Below, in pieces: positions 1 to 7,076 of a stretch of 9,834 bases of DNA (position 1 is the stretch's first letter; each line of letters opens with the position of its first letter). The DNA is taken from assembly GCA_029932495.1 (NCBI GenBank), contig JAOZPY010000074.1, positions 1 through 9,834 of the forward strand. Reading direction: 5' to 3'. The position numbers were made by a program, and so were the translations under genes. The notes beneath the pieces were generated by a model, which was not told where the DNA came from, did no database searches, and saw only the letters and a list, made by a program, of their open reading frames with translations. This DNA comes from Desulfobacterales bacterium. Lineage in GTDB: Bacteria > Desulfobacterota > Desulfobacteria > Desulfobacterales > JAFDCJ01.

Positions 1-1756
1 AAGCAATGATCACATCCCGGTCGCCGTATTTGGCAAAGCTCATGTTGATGTTGACGTAAAAAGGCTTTCCGCCCTTGCGGAAATGCCGCTTTTTGGTAAA
101 AAGAACCGAATGGCCGGGTGACAGGTTTTTCAGGCCCTGGGCCAGCTCCTCATCATTGTCTTCTCCCAGCTGGAGAAACGAGATGCCCAGCAGTTCATCA
201 CGGGTGTATCCATAACTGTCCTGGGCCCTTTGATTGGTATCCCGGATTGCAAAGTTGCGGCTGTCCAGTATAAATGTGGGGTTAGGGTCATTTTCAAACA
301 GCGACCGGTATTTTTCTTCTGATTTTTTCAGCTCCTGCTGCAGCATGGAATTTTCAATGGCCGCGCCAATCCGGTTGCCGATTAATTCCAGGACGTTTTT
401 TTCCTCGGGGGCAAAGTATTTGGCGGTTTTGGTGCCGATACGAATGACCCCGAAGACATTGTTCTCCTTGGTGCGGATGGGAATGTAGGCGATGGATTTC
501 AACCCTTCCCGGGCCAGAATTTCGATTTCGCCGTGATTGCTGGCAGCAATGTTTTCGAATATGGACAGCTGACCTTTTTGCGCTACCTGCTGGATGATCG
601 TATTTTTGTCTGCCATCAGCTTTTCTTCACACGTGCTTTCCGGTGAGCCATAGGTGTATTTCAGTCTGAAATTTCCGTCGGAATCCAGCAGGTAGATGCA
701 GATGACCTCGGCGGACAAAAAATTGCTGATGGCTTCGTTGGCGGCGTCTAACCGGTCTTCGAGCTCCAGGGGGACATTCAAGGCGGCATAAATCGAGCAC
801 AGGGTGGCCAGTTCCCGGGTATAGCGTTCCCGTTCTTCTTCGGCCTTTTTATCTTCAGTTTTATCCCACAGGGTTTCAATTGCCCCGGCGGTGGTGCCGT
901 CCGGTGCTTTGATGGGAGCGGCTGTAAACCAGAGCCACTTGCCATTTTCACCCAGGTGCGGAAAATATTCTTCGGCCTCGTAGGCGCCTTCTATCAGAGC
1001 GGATTTACGCCATCGGGTGCCATAGTATTTCCAGACCTCCTTTTCCCCCACCCCGTCAAGGATCAAATCCGCCATGGTGGGCCGTTCCGTGTCTCGAAAC
1101 GGCGTCCATTGCTTGTTGGTTCCGCAGATGGAAGCAGCTGCATATCCCGTGAGTTTTTCACAGGCCTTGTTCCAGTGGGTGGTGATATGGTCCTTGTTGA
1201 TCACAAAAGTGGGAATCGTGCTGCCCTGGATGATCTGGGTGGTCGCTCTTTCGCTTGCCACCAGTTCTTTCTCGATTTCAATGTAGCGGTAGCAACTGGT
1301 GGTTACGACTTGCGCCAGATGATCGGCGAATTGTTCGAACAAGTCGAGTATTTCCGTATCCACCTTGCGGTGCTGCTGCAGTTCATTGAGCGCTTTTCTT
1401 TTTTCACGTTCCAGCTGGAAAAAATTCCACAGGGCCCTCGACTCGATGTGGTTGAAAAACTGAACCCCGGCCGGTTTTGTCTCGTTGATCGTGTTTCCCA
1501 GCTCCACATCTTTGGTCAACTCAATGAGAACCTGCAGGTTTTCCAGGCGGTACAGGTCGCGGTAATCATTGGTGGTGAAGATCCCCAGCTTTTTTGCATA
1601 CTGTAATCCCGGAGCCCGATCATCAATGTCGGCCACCCCGATAATCGTCGGGTGCCGGCGGGAAAAGATATCGCTGGTCAGCAGTTCCAGCAATGTTTTG
1701 CAAAATTGGCCGCCGCCCACAATGGCGATATTGGATTGAAACAGGTCTTTGATCAT
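1..1756 (-). CDS. Rossmann-PAS-GAF-PAS sensor protein, C-terminus beyond window
   Basis: My own translation of the reverse strand is open from an ATG at 1754-1756 to the left edge, giving 585 residues without a stop. Residues 1-105 look like a nucleotide-binding Rossmann fold: strand IAIVGGGQFC at 10-19, then VADIDDRAPG at 41-50 and LIELT at 77-81. A helical linker spans about 108-175. A PAS domain covers about 172-300 (TFVINKDH at 183-190, KLTGY at 201-205). A GAF domain covers about 315-470 (IAYIPIRTKENNVFGVIRIG). A second PAS begins near 480 (SEEKYRSLFENDPNPTFILD). No membrane segment is visible, so it is probably cytoplasmic. The output domain (histidine kinase, GGDEF or other) lies outside the window. 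No clear Shine-Dalgarno precedes the ATG, but the Rossmann strand begins right after it. The gene starts 63 bp after the transporter stop on the same strand, so co-transcription is plausible. The ligand of the N-terminal domain is unknown. Confidence 0.85.
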   Translation of the reverse strand, partial: MIKDLFQSNIAIVGGGQFCKTLLELLTSDIFSRRHPTIIGVADIDDRAPGLQYAKKLGIFTTNDYRDLYRLENLQVLIELTKDVELGNTINETKPAGVQFFNHIESRALWNFFQLEREKRKALNELQQHRKVDTEILDLFEQFADHLAQVVTTSCYRYIEIEKELVASERATTQIIQGSTIPTFVINKDHITTHWNKACEKLTGYAAASICGTNKQWTPFRDTERPTMADLILDGVGEKEVWKYYGTRWRKSALIEGAYEAEEYFPHLGENGKWLWFTAAPIKAPDGTTAGAIETLWDKTEDKKAEEERERYTRELATLCSIYAALNVPLELEDRLDAANEAISNFLSAEVICIYLLDSDGNFRLKYTYGSPESTCEEKLMADKNTIIQQVAQKGQLSIFENIAASNHGEIEILAREGLKSIAYIPIRTKENNVFGVIRIGTKTAKYFAPEEKNVLELIGNRIGAAIENSMLQQELKKSEEKYRSLFENDPNPTFILDSRNFAIRDTNQRAQDSYGYTRDELLGISFLQLGEDNDEELAQGLKNLSPGHSVLFTKKRHFRKGGKPFYVNINMSFAKYGDRDVIIA

Positions 1757-1775
1757 TTTTTTGCTTTGATATAGC

Positions 1776-1805
1776 CCGCCGGTTATGCCGGGTACCCGCC
1801 GGCGG
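1776..1805. repeat. GC-rich hairpin between transporter and sensor genes
   Basis: The arms CCGCCGG (1776-1782) and CCGGCGG (1799-1805) are exact complements, and the 16-nt loop contains the 10-bp palindrome CGGGTACCCG (1789-1798). CCCGCCGG also occurs as a direct repeat at 1775-1782 and 1795-1802. No T tract follows on the minus strand, so it does not look like a standard terminator. It could slow transcription or stabilise the mRNA between the two genes. Confidence 0.4.
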
Positions 1806-1819
1806 TCCGTTTCTGACGT

Positions 1820-3352
1820 CTAAAAGAAAATAAAAGTTACGACCACGAAACACGGGATCAGAAATACCAGGGTATATTTCAGAATGTAGCCAAAAAAGCT
1901 CGGCATCGGGGTGCCGGCTTCTTCAGCGATCGAACGCACCATAAAATTTGGTGCATTGCCGATATAACTGCAGGCACCGAAAAACACTGCTCCGGTGGAA
2001 ATCGCCTTGAGATAGATGGCGTTGTTGTTCATCAGCAGCGGCACCGCCTGGGCTTCCGTCAGTTCCGAATAAAAACTTCCCAGGGCCGTGTTGAAAAAGG
2101 TCAGGTAGGTCGGCGCGTTGTCCAGGAAACTGGACAGTGTGCCGGCCACCCAAAAATAATGTGCCGGCCGGGTGACGGCGTTGATTAAAAACGCCAATGC
2201 ACCGTGGGCGCCGGCTTTTAAAATCAGCAGGCAGGGGATCATGGTAATAAAAATTCCGATAAACAGGTAGGCCACCTCGATGATGGGAAACCAGCTGAAT
2301 TCGTTGTCTTCACGGACTTTCACAGAGGTGGTTATCAGCGACAGGATCCCCATGGCAATCAACAGGCCGTCGCGCGCCCAGTCCTGCACCGACCGGTGAA
2401 TGCCGAAAACATTAATCGTGCCCCAATCCACCACGCCGCTTACCAGCACCGCACCGACGATGCCGGCCAGAAAAATAAAGTTGTGGTAGCCTTCCAGCTT
2501 CAGCGGCTTGCCACTTTCATCCTTTGGCGCGGTTGCCGCCTCTTTACGATAATAGTAGGTGTCGAGAAAAAAGTAGATTACCAGCAACAGGATGATCACT
2601 GTCAGCATCTCGGGGATCAGCTTGAGAGTCCAGAAAAAGGATACACCATGCAAAAAACCCAGAAAAAGCGGGGGATCCCCCAGGGGGGTCAGCGAACCGC
2701 CCACGTTGGCAACCAGGAAAATAAAAAATACCACCATGAAGGTCCGGTTTTTGCGGTAATTATTGGCCCGCAAAAAAGGGCGGATCATCAGCATGGCCGC
2801 TCCAGTGGTGCCCATCCAGGAGGCCAGCAGGGTGCCGACAACCAGCATGAGGACATTGACCAGGGGGGTCCCGCGCAGGGTGCCGCGCAACAGAATGCCG
2901 CCGGAAACGGTATACAGGGACCACAGCAAAATGATAAACGGCACGTAGTCGGCCAGGATGATGTGCAGGATTTCGTGCAGGGCGTTGCCCCGGTAAGCGA
3001 TCAAAAAGGGAATGGCCAGAGCGGCCGCCCAGAAGGCGGAAATTTTGCCGAAATGATGGTGCCAGAAATCGGGCATCAACAGGGGCCACAGCGCGATGGA
3101 CAGCAGCATGCAGGCAAAGGGGATACAACTCCAAAGCGGAAGCACTGCGCCCAGATCCGGATGCCCTGCGGCATGGCTGCCGCCGGGTTTCTCATCAACT
3201 GACTGGGCCGGGCTGCTTTTGACCGTCTGATCGGCTGATGCCAGGCGGAAAGCCGGCGGGCCTGTGGTTTTTTCACTGGAGGCATAGGCTGCTATCGAAA
3301 AAAACACAATGAGTACCACGAAAACCGCCGCTCCGTTTTTAAACCGCTTCAT
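1820..3352 (-). CDS. ArsB/NhaD-type (IT superfamily) membrane transporter, probable Na+/H+ antiporter
   Basis: The 510-residue protein has a signal peptide (MKRFKNGAAVFVVLIVFF, likely cut after AYA at 22-24), a short polar extracytoplasmic stretch to about 68, and about eleven or twelve hydrophobic segments. Family-type motifs occur in two halves: GTTGAAMLMIRP at 181-192 and GGSLTPLGDPPLF at 218-230, then SSFLDNAPTYLTFF at 407-420 and GNAPNFMVRSIAEEAG at 465-480. The TPxGDPP and DNAP motifs are typical of NhaD/ArsB/CitMHS-like ion transporters. The ion is not certain: sodium/proton exchange is the usual annotation, but organic anions are possible. The start at 3352 is chosen because GAGGGG (3359-3364) lies 6 nt upstream and a signal peptide follows. 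The frame is open to 3445, but that would add 31 residues ahead of the signal peptide. A 63-bp gap separates it from the downstream sensor gene. Confidence 0.85.
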   Translation of the reverse strand: MKRFKNGAAVFVVLIVFFSIAAYASSEKTTGPPAFRLASADQTVKSSPAQSVDEKPGGSHAAGHPDLGAVLPLWSCIPFACMLLSIALWPLLMPDFWHHHFGKISAFWAAALAIPFLIAYRGNALHEILHIILADYVPFIILLWSLYTVSGGILLRGTLRGTPLVNVLMLVVGTLLASWMGTTGAAMLMIRPFLRANNYRKNRTFMVVFFIFLVANVGGSLTPLGDPPLFLGFLHGVSFFWTLKLIPEMLTVIILLLVIYFFLDTYYYRKEAATAPKDESGKPLKLEGYHNFIFLAGIVGAVLVSGVVDWGTINVFGIHRSVQDWARDGLLIAMGILSLITTSVKVREDNEFSWFPIIEVAYLFIGIFITMIPCLLILKAGAHGALAFLINAVTRPAHYFWVAGTLSSFLDNAPTYLTFFNTALGSFYSELTEAQAVPLLMNNNAIYLKAISTGAVFFGACSYIGNAPNFMVRSIAEEAGTPMPSFFGYILKYTLVFLIPCFVVVTFIFF

Positions 3353-3358
3353 CAAGCA

Positions 3359-3364
3359 CCCCTC
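3359..3364 (-). promoter_or_regulatory. Ribosome binding site of the transporter gene
   Basis: GAGGGG on the minus strand sits 6 nt before the ATG at 3350-3352. It decides in favour of this start over the in-frame ATG at 3443-3445, which lies upstream of the leader hairpin. Confidence 0.7.
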
Positions 3365-3380
3365 TTCACTGGATATTATC

Positions 3381-3417
3381 TTGCGGGCAGCCGGAGTTAT
3401 TTTTCGCCTGCCCGCAA
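3381..3417. repeat. Perfect 10-bp inverted repeat in the transporter leader
   Basis: TTGCGGGCAG (3381-3390) and CTGCCCGCAA (3408-3417) are exact complements around a 17-nt AT-rich loop. On the minus strand the hairpin ends 28 nt before the transporter ATG and about 16 nt before its ribosome binding site, so it would form in the mRNA leader. No T run follows it on that strand, which argues against a simple terminator. It may be an operator, a leader hairpin controlling translation, or a relic of an earlier gene end. Confidence 0.5.
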
Positions 3418-3468
3418 CATGCGGCACATTACCAGAGTTTTGCACGCATTAAAAGATATTTTTTTGCA

Positions 3469-3825
3469 GTGGCCCGCCGGCTGCTGGTCAGTTTCATGGC
3501 GGCTTGGTGCGGGCCCTGGGTGGATGAACTGCCCACTTTAAACAATTTGTATAAAAAACATGCACCCGGGGGGCTGCGCTTGATCGGAATCAGCATTGAC
3601 CTGGGGGGACCCGCAGCGATGCAGCCGATCCTAAACGGGATGAAAATTAATTTTCCGCTATACTGGTATGGCGAAAAAGCAGTGGCCAAGTTTCAGCTGA
3701 CTGCGATTCCCGTGCTCTTTTTTATCCGGCAGGGGCGGGTGGTGACACGTATATACGGCCGGCGCTCCGAAAATTTCCTTGAAAAAAAGATCCAACTATT
3801 TTTTTATGATCCGGTAAATGAATAG
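3469..3825 (+). pseudogene. Truncated thioredoxin/TlpA-like ORF lacking the second active-site cysteine
   Basis: The frame encodes 118 residues from a GTG. It contains the thioredoxin-fold core: LLVSFMAAWCGPW at 5-17, LRLIGISID at 36-44, and the cis-proline loop TAIPVLFFIRQGRVV at 78-92. Residue 17 is W (TGG) where a CGPC motif has C (TGC), so only C14 remains and no other cysteine is present. A dithiol redox reaction is therefore not possible as in TlpA or ResA. The N-terminus is short: no signal peptide or first strand/helix precedes the motif, and no Shine-Dalgarno lies before the GTG. A second frame from ATG 3419-3421 reads through LKDI into a run of seven T (3459-3465); a one-base shift there would join it to this frame. 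I read it as a decaying gene, though a short functional monothiol protein cannot be excluded. Confidence 0.6.
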
Positions 3826-3888
3826 CAACAGGGCAGCGGCTCCGACTGCCAGCAGAAAGCTGTGGATATCAATATTTTCTTGCTTTTT
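3796..3888 (-). pseudogene. C-terminal remnant of a GlsB/YeaQ/YmgE (transglycosylase-associated) membrane protein
   Basis: On the minus strand the frame between stop codons at 3889-3891 and 3796-3798 encodes 30 residues, including HSFLLAVGAAALLLFIYR and ending IIKK. This resembles the last membrane helix and tail of small GlsB/YeaQ-family proteins, which end in a pattern like SFVVAVIGAIVVLFIYRKIK (recalled E. coli YeaQ). There is no ATG or GTG, and the N-terminal two thirds of the roughly 80-residue family are absent from the adjacent sequence. It overlaps the last 30 nt of the thioredoxin-like ORF on the opposite strand. I read it as a decayed fragment. The match is from memory and the fragment is short. 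Confidence 0.5.
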
Positions 3889-4007
3889 TCAAATTCGGAA
3901 TTATTTTTTTCGGTAATCGAAAATTTTTCGCAACGCATTCAATGGCGCCCGCGCCTTTCAATATATTTATTGGACTATTAATAAAAACACTTCTTGCCTT
4001 ATAGAGT

Positions 4008-4014
4008 AAAGGAG
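4008..4014 (+). promoter_or_regulatory. Ribosome binding site of the MscS gene
   Basis: AAAGGAG lies 8 nt before the ATG at 4023, a strong match that fixes the start. I see no convincing -35/-10 pair in the AT-rich stretch 3889-4007: TTGGAC at 3970 and TATAGA at 4000 are 24 nt apart, too far. Confidence 0.75.
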
Positions 4015-4022
4015 AAAAGCCA

Positions 4023-4841
4023 ATGGATTTATCCGCCTTATCAGCCAAGGTATATGAATTATTGACGGTTTACGGACTTAAAGTCGTGGCCGCCATTGTT
4101 ATTTTCGTCGTGGGACGCTGGGTGGCCAAGGCCGTTACCAACTTCATCAAGAAGATGATGATCCGGGCCAAAACCGATGGCACTCTCGTAAAATTTGTGG
4201 GCAGCCTGTGCTATATCGTCCTGCTGGCCTTTGTGATTATTGCCGCTTTGAATCAGCTGGGGATTCAAACCACCTCTTTTATCGCCATCTTGGGTGCCGC
4301 CGGTTTGGCCATTGGTTTGGCGCTGCAAGGATCGCTGGGAAATTTTGCCGCCGGGGTTCTGATGATCATCTTCAAGCCTATCAAGGTCGGCGATTTCATT
4401 GAAGGCGCAGGGGTGGCCGGCACCGTGGAAGAAATTCAAATTTTTACCACTCAGCTTAAAACTCCGGATAACAAAACCGTGATCATCCCCAATGCCAAAT
4501 TGACCGGTGATAACATCATCAATTACACCATGAAGGGCACCCGCCGGGTGGATATCGTTTTCGGCATCAGCTATGGGGATGATATCGACCAGGCCCGCCA
4601 GACAATTGAAGAGGTCATCGGCGCCGATGAGCGCCTGTTGAAAGACCCGCAGCCGGTGGTCCTTGTTTCCGAGTTGGCCGATAGCAGTGTGAACCTTACC
4701 TTGCGGGCCTGGACCTCCGCGGATGATTACTGGGGATTTTATTTTGACACCATGGAAAAGGTGAAAAAGCAGTTTGATGCCCAGGGCATCAGCATTCCGT
4801 TTCCCCAGCAGGATGTCCATCTGTATGAACATAAGCAATAA
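4023..4841 (+). CDS. mscS: Small-conductance mechanosensitive channel, MscS family
   Basis: The 272-residue protein matches the length and layout of classic MscS, a heptameric inner-membrane channel that opens on membrane tension and releases solutes during osmotic downshock. Hydrophobic segments lie at about 17-35 and 60-79. The pore helix at about 86-118 has the family's alanine/glycine packing pattern (GAAGLAIGLALQGSLGNFAAG at 91-111). The beta domain follows with KPIKVGDFIE (118-127), GTVEEI (133-138) and the conserved VIIPNAKL (153-160). The alpha/beta C-terminal domain ends with GISIPFPQQDVHL, a usual closing motif. Nothing is missing. The gene is monocistronic as far as visible, convergent with dsbD, and separated from it by 72 bp. 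Paralogues are common, so the symbol denotes the family. Confidence 0.95.
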   Translation: MDLSALSAKVYELLTVYGLKVVAAIVIFVVGRWVAKAVTNFIKKMMIRAKTDGTLVKFVGSLCYIVLLAFVIIAALNQLGIQTTSFIAILGAAGLAIGLALQGSLGNFAAGVLMIIFKPIKVGDFIEGAGVAGTVEEIQIFTTQLKTPDNKTVIIPNAKLTGDNIINYTMKGTRRVDIVFGISYGDDIDQARQTIEEVIGADERLLKDPQPVVLVSELADSSVNLTLRAWTSADDYWGFYFDTMEKVKKQFDAQGISIPFPQQDVHLYEHKQ

Positions 4842-4913
4842 CGAAATGCTGAAAATCAGCGCCTAGCGCAAAGCGTACCAGTGGTGGAACTGGCAATGCG
4901 GAAAGCGAAAAGG

Positions 4914-6809
4914 TCAGCCGGAGGAATCTGCGCTTTTCAAGGCCTGCATGACAGCCCCGTAAACTTGGTCAGCGGTGTAAAAATCGCTTTTCAGCACCGG
5001 TTTGCCATCGGGCGCAAAGACAACCAGCAGCGGGATGGTCAAGTAACCGAGTTCGTTGAGCTTGGCCTTTCCCGCAGGGTTGTGGCCGGTGATGTCCACT
5101 TTCATCGCTGTGATGCCCCTGCGATGCAAAAGATCGGCTATTTTGGGAGTGTTTAATACTCCCTGCTCCAGGGCCTTGCAGTTCAAACACCATTCTGCGG
5201 TAAAAACCATGACGACGACCTGCTGGCGGCTTATCTCGGCTTTGAAGCGTTGCGGGGTATAGGCGACCCAGGCAATCGGTCCCTGTCTGGACAGCTGAAC
5301 AGCTCCCCAGGCGGACAGGGCCACCATCAAAATGCCAATGCCGGCAAAAAGGGCACCCGGTTTTTTGGCGGGCGCGATTTGCAGTGCCCGCAAAGCCAGC
5401 CAACCACCGGCAGCGATGCAAAACCCCATTACCGGCCACCAGTACAATTTGCTGGGAGCAGCCGGGGGGGAAGCAAAAAGGGTCGCCAGCCCCACCCCGA
5501 TAAAATAGGCTGCCGCGGCGAGCATGAACAATCCCATGACCTGTTTGACCAGCTCGCTGGCGGGACCGGTTTTAGGCATTTTTTCCACCAGTGCCGGTCG
5601 GGCCGCCAGGATCAGGTAAGGCAAGGCCATGCCGATGCCGATGGCCGAAAAAGTGGCCAGGGTGGTGACCGGTCGTTGGGTAGCCGCCCAGGCTGCAGCA
5701 GCCCCCATAAACGGCGCGGTGCAGGGAGTCGATAAAACCGCCGCCAGAACCCCCAGCACAAAAGAGCCCCGGCGGGTGTCTTGTTCAGGGTTGATCAAGT
5801 AGATGAACGCTGGCAGCCGCATGGAAAAAAGACCGAACATGCCAAAGGCCATGACGGCGATGATGACGCCCACCGCCAGGGTGAAAGCCGGATAGTGAAA
5901 TAACTGACTGGTGGCCGTAAAACCGCTGACCAGGGCAATCAGAGTCCCTAGAAGCATCCAGAATACCAGCACTCCGGCGGACATGGCAAGACCGAGGATG
6001 AAGCATTTTTTACGGTTGCCGGCGGCGTGTGACAGGCTGATGATTTTAATGGGAATCAGCGGCAGCACGCAGGGTGTCAGATTTAGCAGCAGGCCGCCAA
6101 AGGCGGCTGTCGTCAGCAGCAGAATCACCCCCCATCCGGAGGTGGCATCAATGGAAAAACTCCAGCCGAACATACCGAAGTTGACCCTTGCCGGGCCGGC
6201 CGCCGCCGGTTGCTGCTGGTAGCCGGAAAACAGGGAAGAATTGATTTTGTTGACCGTCGATCCGACAGCGGCCACTTCGATGGATGCCGGGATGAAGACT
6301 TTTACGGGAAACAGGCAATAGTTGTCTGCACAGGCCTGGTAGGCCAGCTCCAGTTTCAGTTTGTACATTCCCGGTGACAGTGTTTTTTCTAGTTTGACCG
6401 GCAAGTAAAAAACCGTCCGTCCCTCAAAGGACATCAAATCCCCGGCGGCATAAGCAACTTTGACGCCAACGGCCTTTGGATAACGTGCCGCTCCGATGGT
6501 AATTCCGTCGTCAGCAGTGACAACCGTCAGCCGGGTGGCATAGGGCTTGAAATCTTCAGATGCTTTGATCTGGCGTGCGTTGGCATTGATATGAAATCCC
6601 TTTTTGATGTCGGCCACCACCGCCAGTGTCAGTGCATCGCCGGGGCGTGCCCGGTCCATCGACCAGGCGGTGCTGACCGTCACCACTTGCTCATCATCAG
6701 CCGCACTCAAACCCTCGGCCGCCGCCGTAAGCCGGGATCCCAGGCCCAGCGCGAAAGCTAAAATCAGAATAATCCTCAACAACCCGGGTTTTGCAGCCAA
6801 TTTTTTCAT
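4914..6809 (-). CDS. dsbD: Thiol:disulfide interchange protein DsbD
   Basis: DsbD passes electrons from cytoplasmic thioredoxin across the inner membrane to periplasmic thiol proteins and cytochrome c maturation factors. The 631-residue protein has all three domains and all six redox cysteines. A signal peptide (residues 1 to about 30) leads to the alpha domain with C160 and C165 (YQACADNYCLFP). The beta domain has about eight membrane helices (about 225-500) with C247 (NLTPCVLPLIP) and C363 (STPCTAPFMG). The gamma thioredoxin domain has C541 and C544 (EWCLNCK) and a cis-Pro at TIPLLVVF (591-598). I start at 6809 because the signal peptide MKKLAAKPGLLRIILILAF begins there, although no clear Shine-Dalgarno precedes it. 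The frame stays open to an ATG at 7017-7019, but that would add 70 residues read through an inverted-repeat element. It lies 267 bp downstream of fdhE on the same strand. Confidence 0.93.
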   Translation of the reverse strand: MKKLAAKPGLLRIILILAFALGLGSRLTAAAEGLSAADDEQVVTVSTAWSMDRARPGDALTLAVVADIKKGFHINANARQIKASEDFKPYATRLTVVTADDGITIGAARYPKAVGVKVAYAAGDLMSFEGRTVFYLPVKLEKTLSPGMYKLKLELAYQACADNYCLFPVKVFIPASIEVAAVGSTVNKINSSLFSGYQQQPAAAGPARVNFGMFGWSFSIDATSGWGVILLLTTAAFGGLLLNLTPCVLPLIPIKIISLSHAAGNRKKCFILGLAMSAGVLVFWMLLGTLIALVSGFTATSQLFHYPAFTLAVGVIIAVMAFGMFGLFSMRLPAFIYLINPEQDTRRGSFVLGVLAAVLSTPCTAPFMGAAAAWAATQRPVTTLATFSAIGIGMALPYLILAARPALVEKMPKTGPASELVKQVMGLFMLAAAAYFIGVGLATLFASPPAAPSKLYWWPVMGFCIAAGGWLALRALQIAPAKKPGALFAGIGILMVALSAWGAVQLSRQGPIAWVAYTPQRFKAEISRQQVVVMVFTAEWCLNCKALEQGVLNTPKIADLLHRRGITAMKVDITGHNPAGKAKLNELGYLTIPLLVVFAPDGKPVLKSDFYTADQVYGAVMQALKSADSSG

Positions 6810-6840
6810 AAAACAAATACCATACGCAACGAAACCCGTA

Positions 6841-6893
6841 AAAACCGGCATGATTTGGACGATGCATGGTGTTTTGCGGAAAACCGGTATGAT
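6841..6893. repeat. Direct repeat AAAACCGG(C/T)ATGAT upstream of dsbD
   Basis: AAAACCGGCATGAT (6841-6854) and AAAACCGGTATGAT (6880-6893) differ at one base in 14 and are spaced 39 nt apart. The second copy also forms the outer left arm of the inverted-repeat element that follows. They lie in the leader of dsbD, 32 and 71 nt before its start. They may be binding sites for a regulator or repeated ends of a mobile element. Confidence 0.5.
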
Positions 6894-7027
6894 ACTTGAC
6901 AGTTTCGTATTTTCGCAGTGTCCCTTATTTGGGATGAACGGCACGGGCCTGATTGAGTTTAGCAACTGCCTATACCGTGTCCCAAATAAAGGACACGCAG
7001 CAGCAAGGAATAATTTCATACCGGTTT
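6881..7027. repeat. Nested inverted-repeat element (REP doublet or MITE-like)
   Basis: Two pairs of inverted repeats are nested. The outer pair is AAACCGGTATGA (6881-6892) and TCATACCGGTTT (7016-7027), perfect over 12 bp. The inner pair is GTGTCCCTTATTTGGGA (6918-6934) and TCCCAAATAAAGGACAC (6980-6996), complementary at 16 of 17 bases. The right inner arm with its flank (6977-6996) forms a smaller hairpin of its own, GTGTCC/GGACAC. No gene is needed to explain it and no transposase lies in the window. The design resembles paired REP sequences mobilised in trans by REP-associated tyrosine (Y1) transposases, or a small MITE. No target-site duplication is obvious. It lies between fdhE and dsbD and would form a strong structure in the dsbD leader. 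Confidence 0.6.
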
Positions 7028-7037
7028 GGAGTAAAAT

Positions 7038-7074
7038 GGCAGGCGCCAGCCAAATTACACCTTATTCACCTGCC
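7038..7074 (-). terminator. Weak candidate terminator after fdhE
   Basis: On the minus strand GGCAGGTG and CGCCTGCC can pair over 8 bp with one G-T wobble around a 21-nt loop, followed by ATTTTACT. It starts 3 nt after the fdhE stop. The loop is long and the T run is short, so termination would be partial at best. It would partly separate fdhE from dsbD. Confidence 0.3.
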
Positions 7075-7076
7075 GG

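Noticed and set aside
956..1606. Plus-strand open frame of 216 codons opposite the sensor gene
   Set aside because: The minus strand encodes recognisable Rossmann and PAS domains over the same bases, and the plus-strand product resembles nothing.
2396..3202. Long plus-strand open frame (268 codons) opposite the transporter gene
   Set aside because: Its product is rich in Q, G, H and P with no recognisable fold, and the opposite strand has a clear membrane transporter. It is an antisense shadow.
4059..4838. Long minus-strand open frame (259 codons) opposite mscS
   Set aside because: The plus strand is a complete MscS gene with a good ribosome binding site; this frame has low-complexity composition and no domain.
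4848..4869. Overlapping short hairpins GCTGA-AAA-TCAGC and GCGC-CTA-GCGC between the convergent genes mscS and dsbD
   Set aside because: The stems are 4-5 bp and lack a proper T tract on either strand, so I do not call a terminator.
6896..6901. TTGACA hexamer on the plus strand in the repeat element
   Set aside because: No acceptable -10 box lies 16-18 nt downstream and no plus-strand gene follows.
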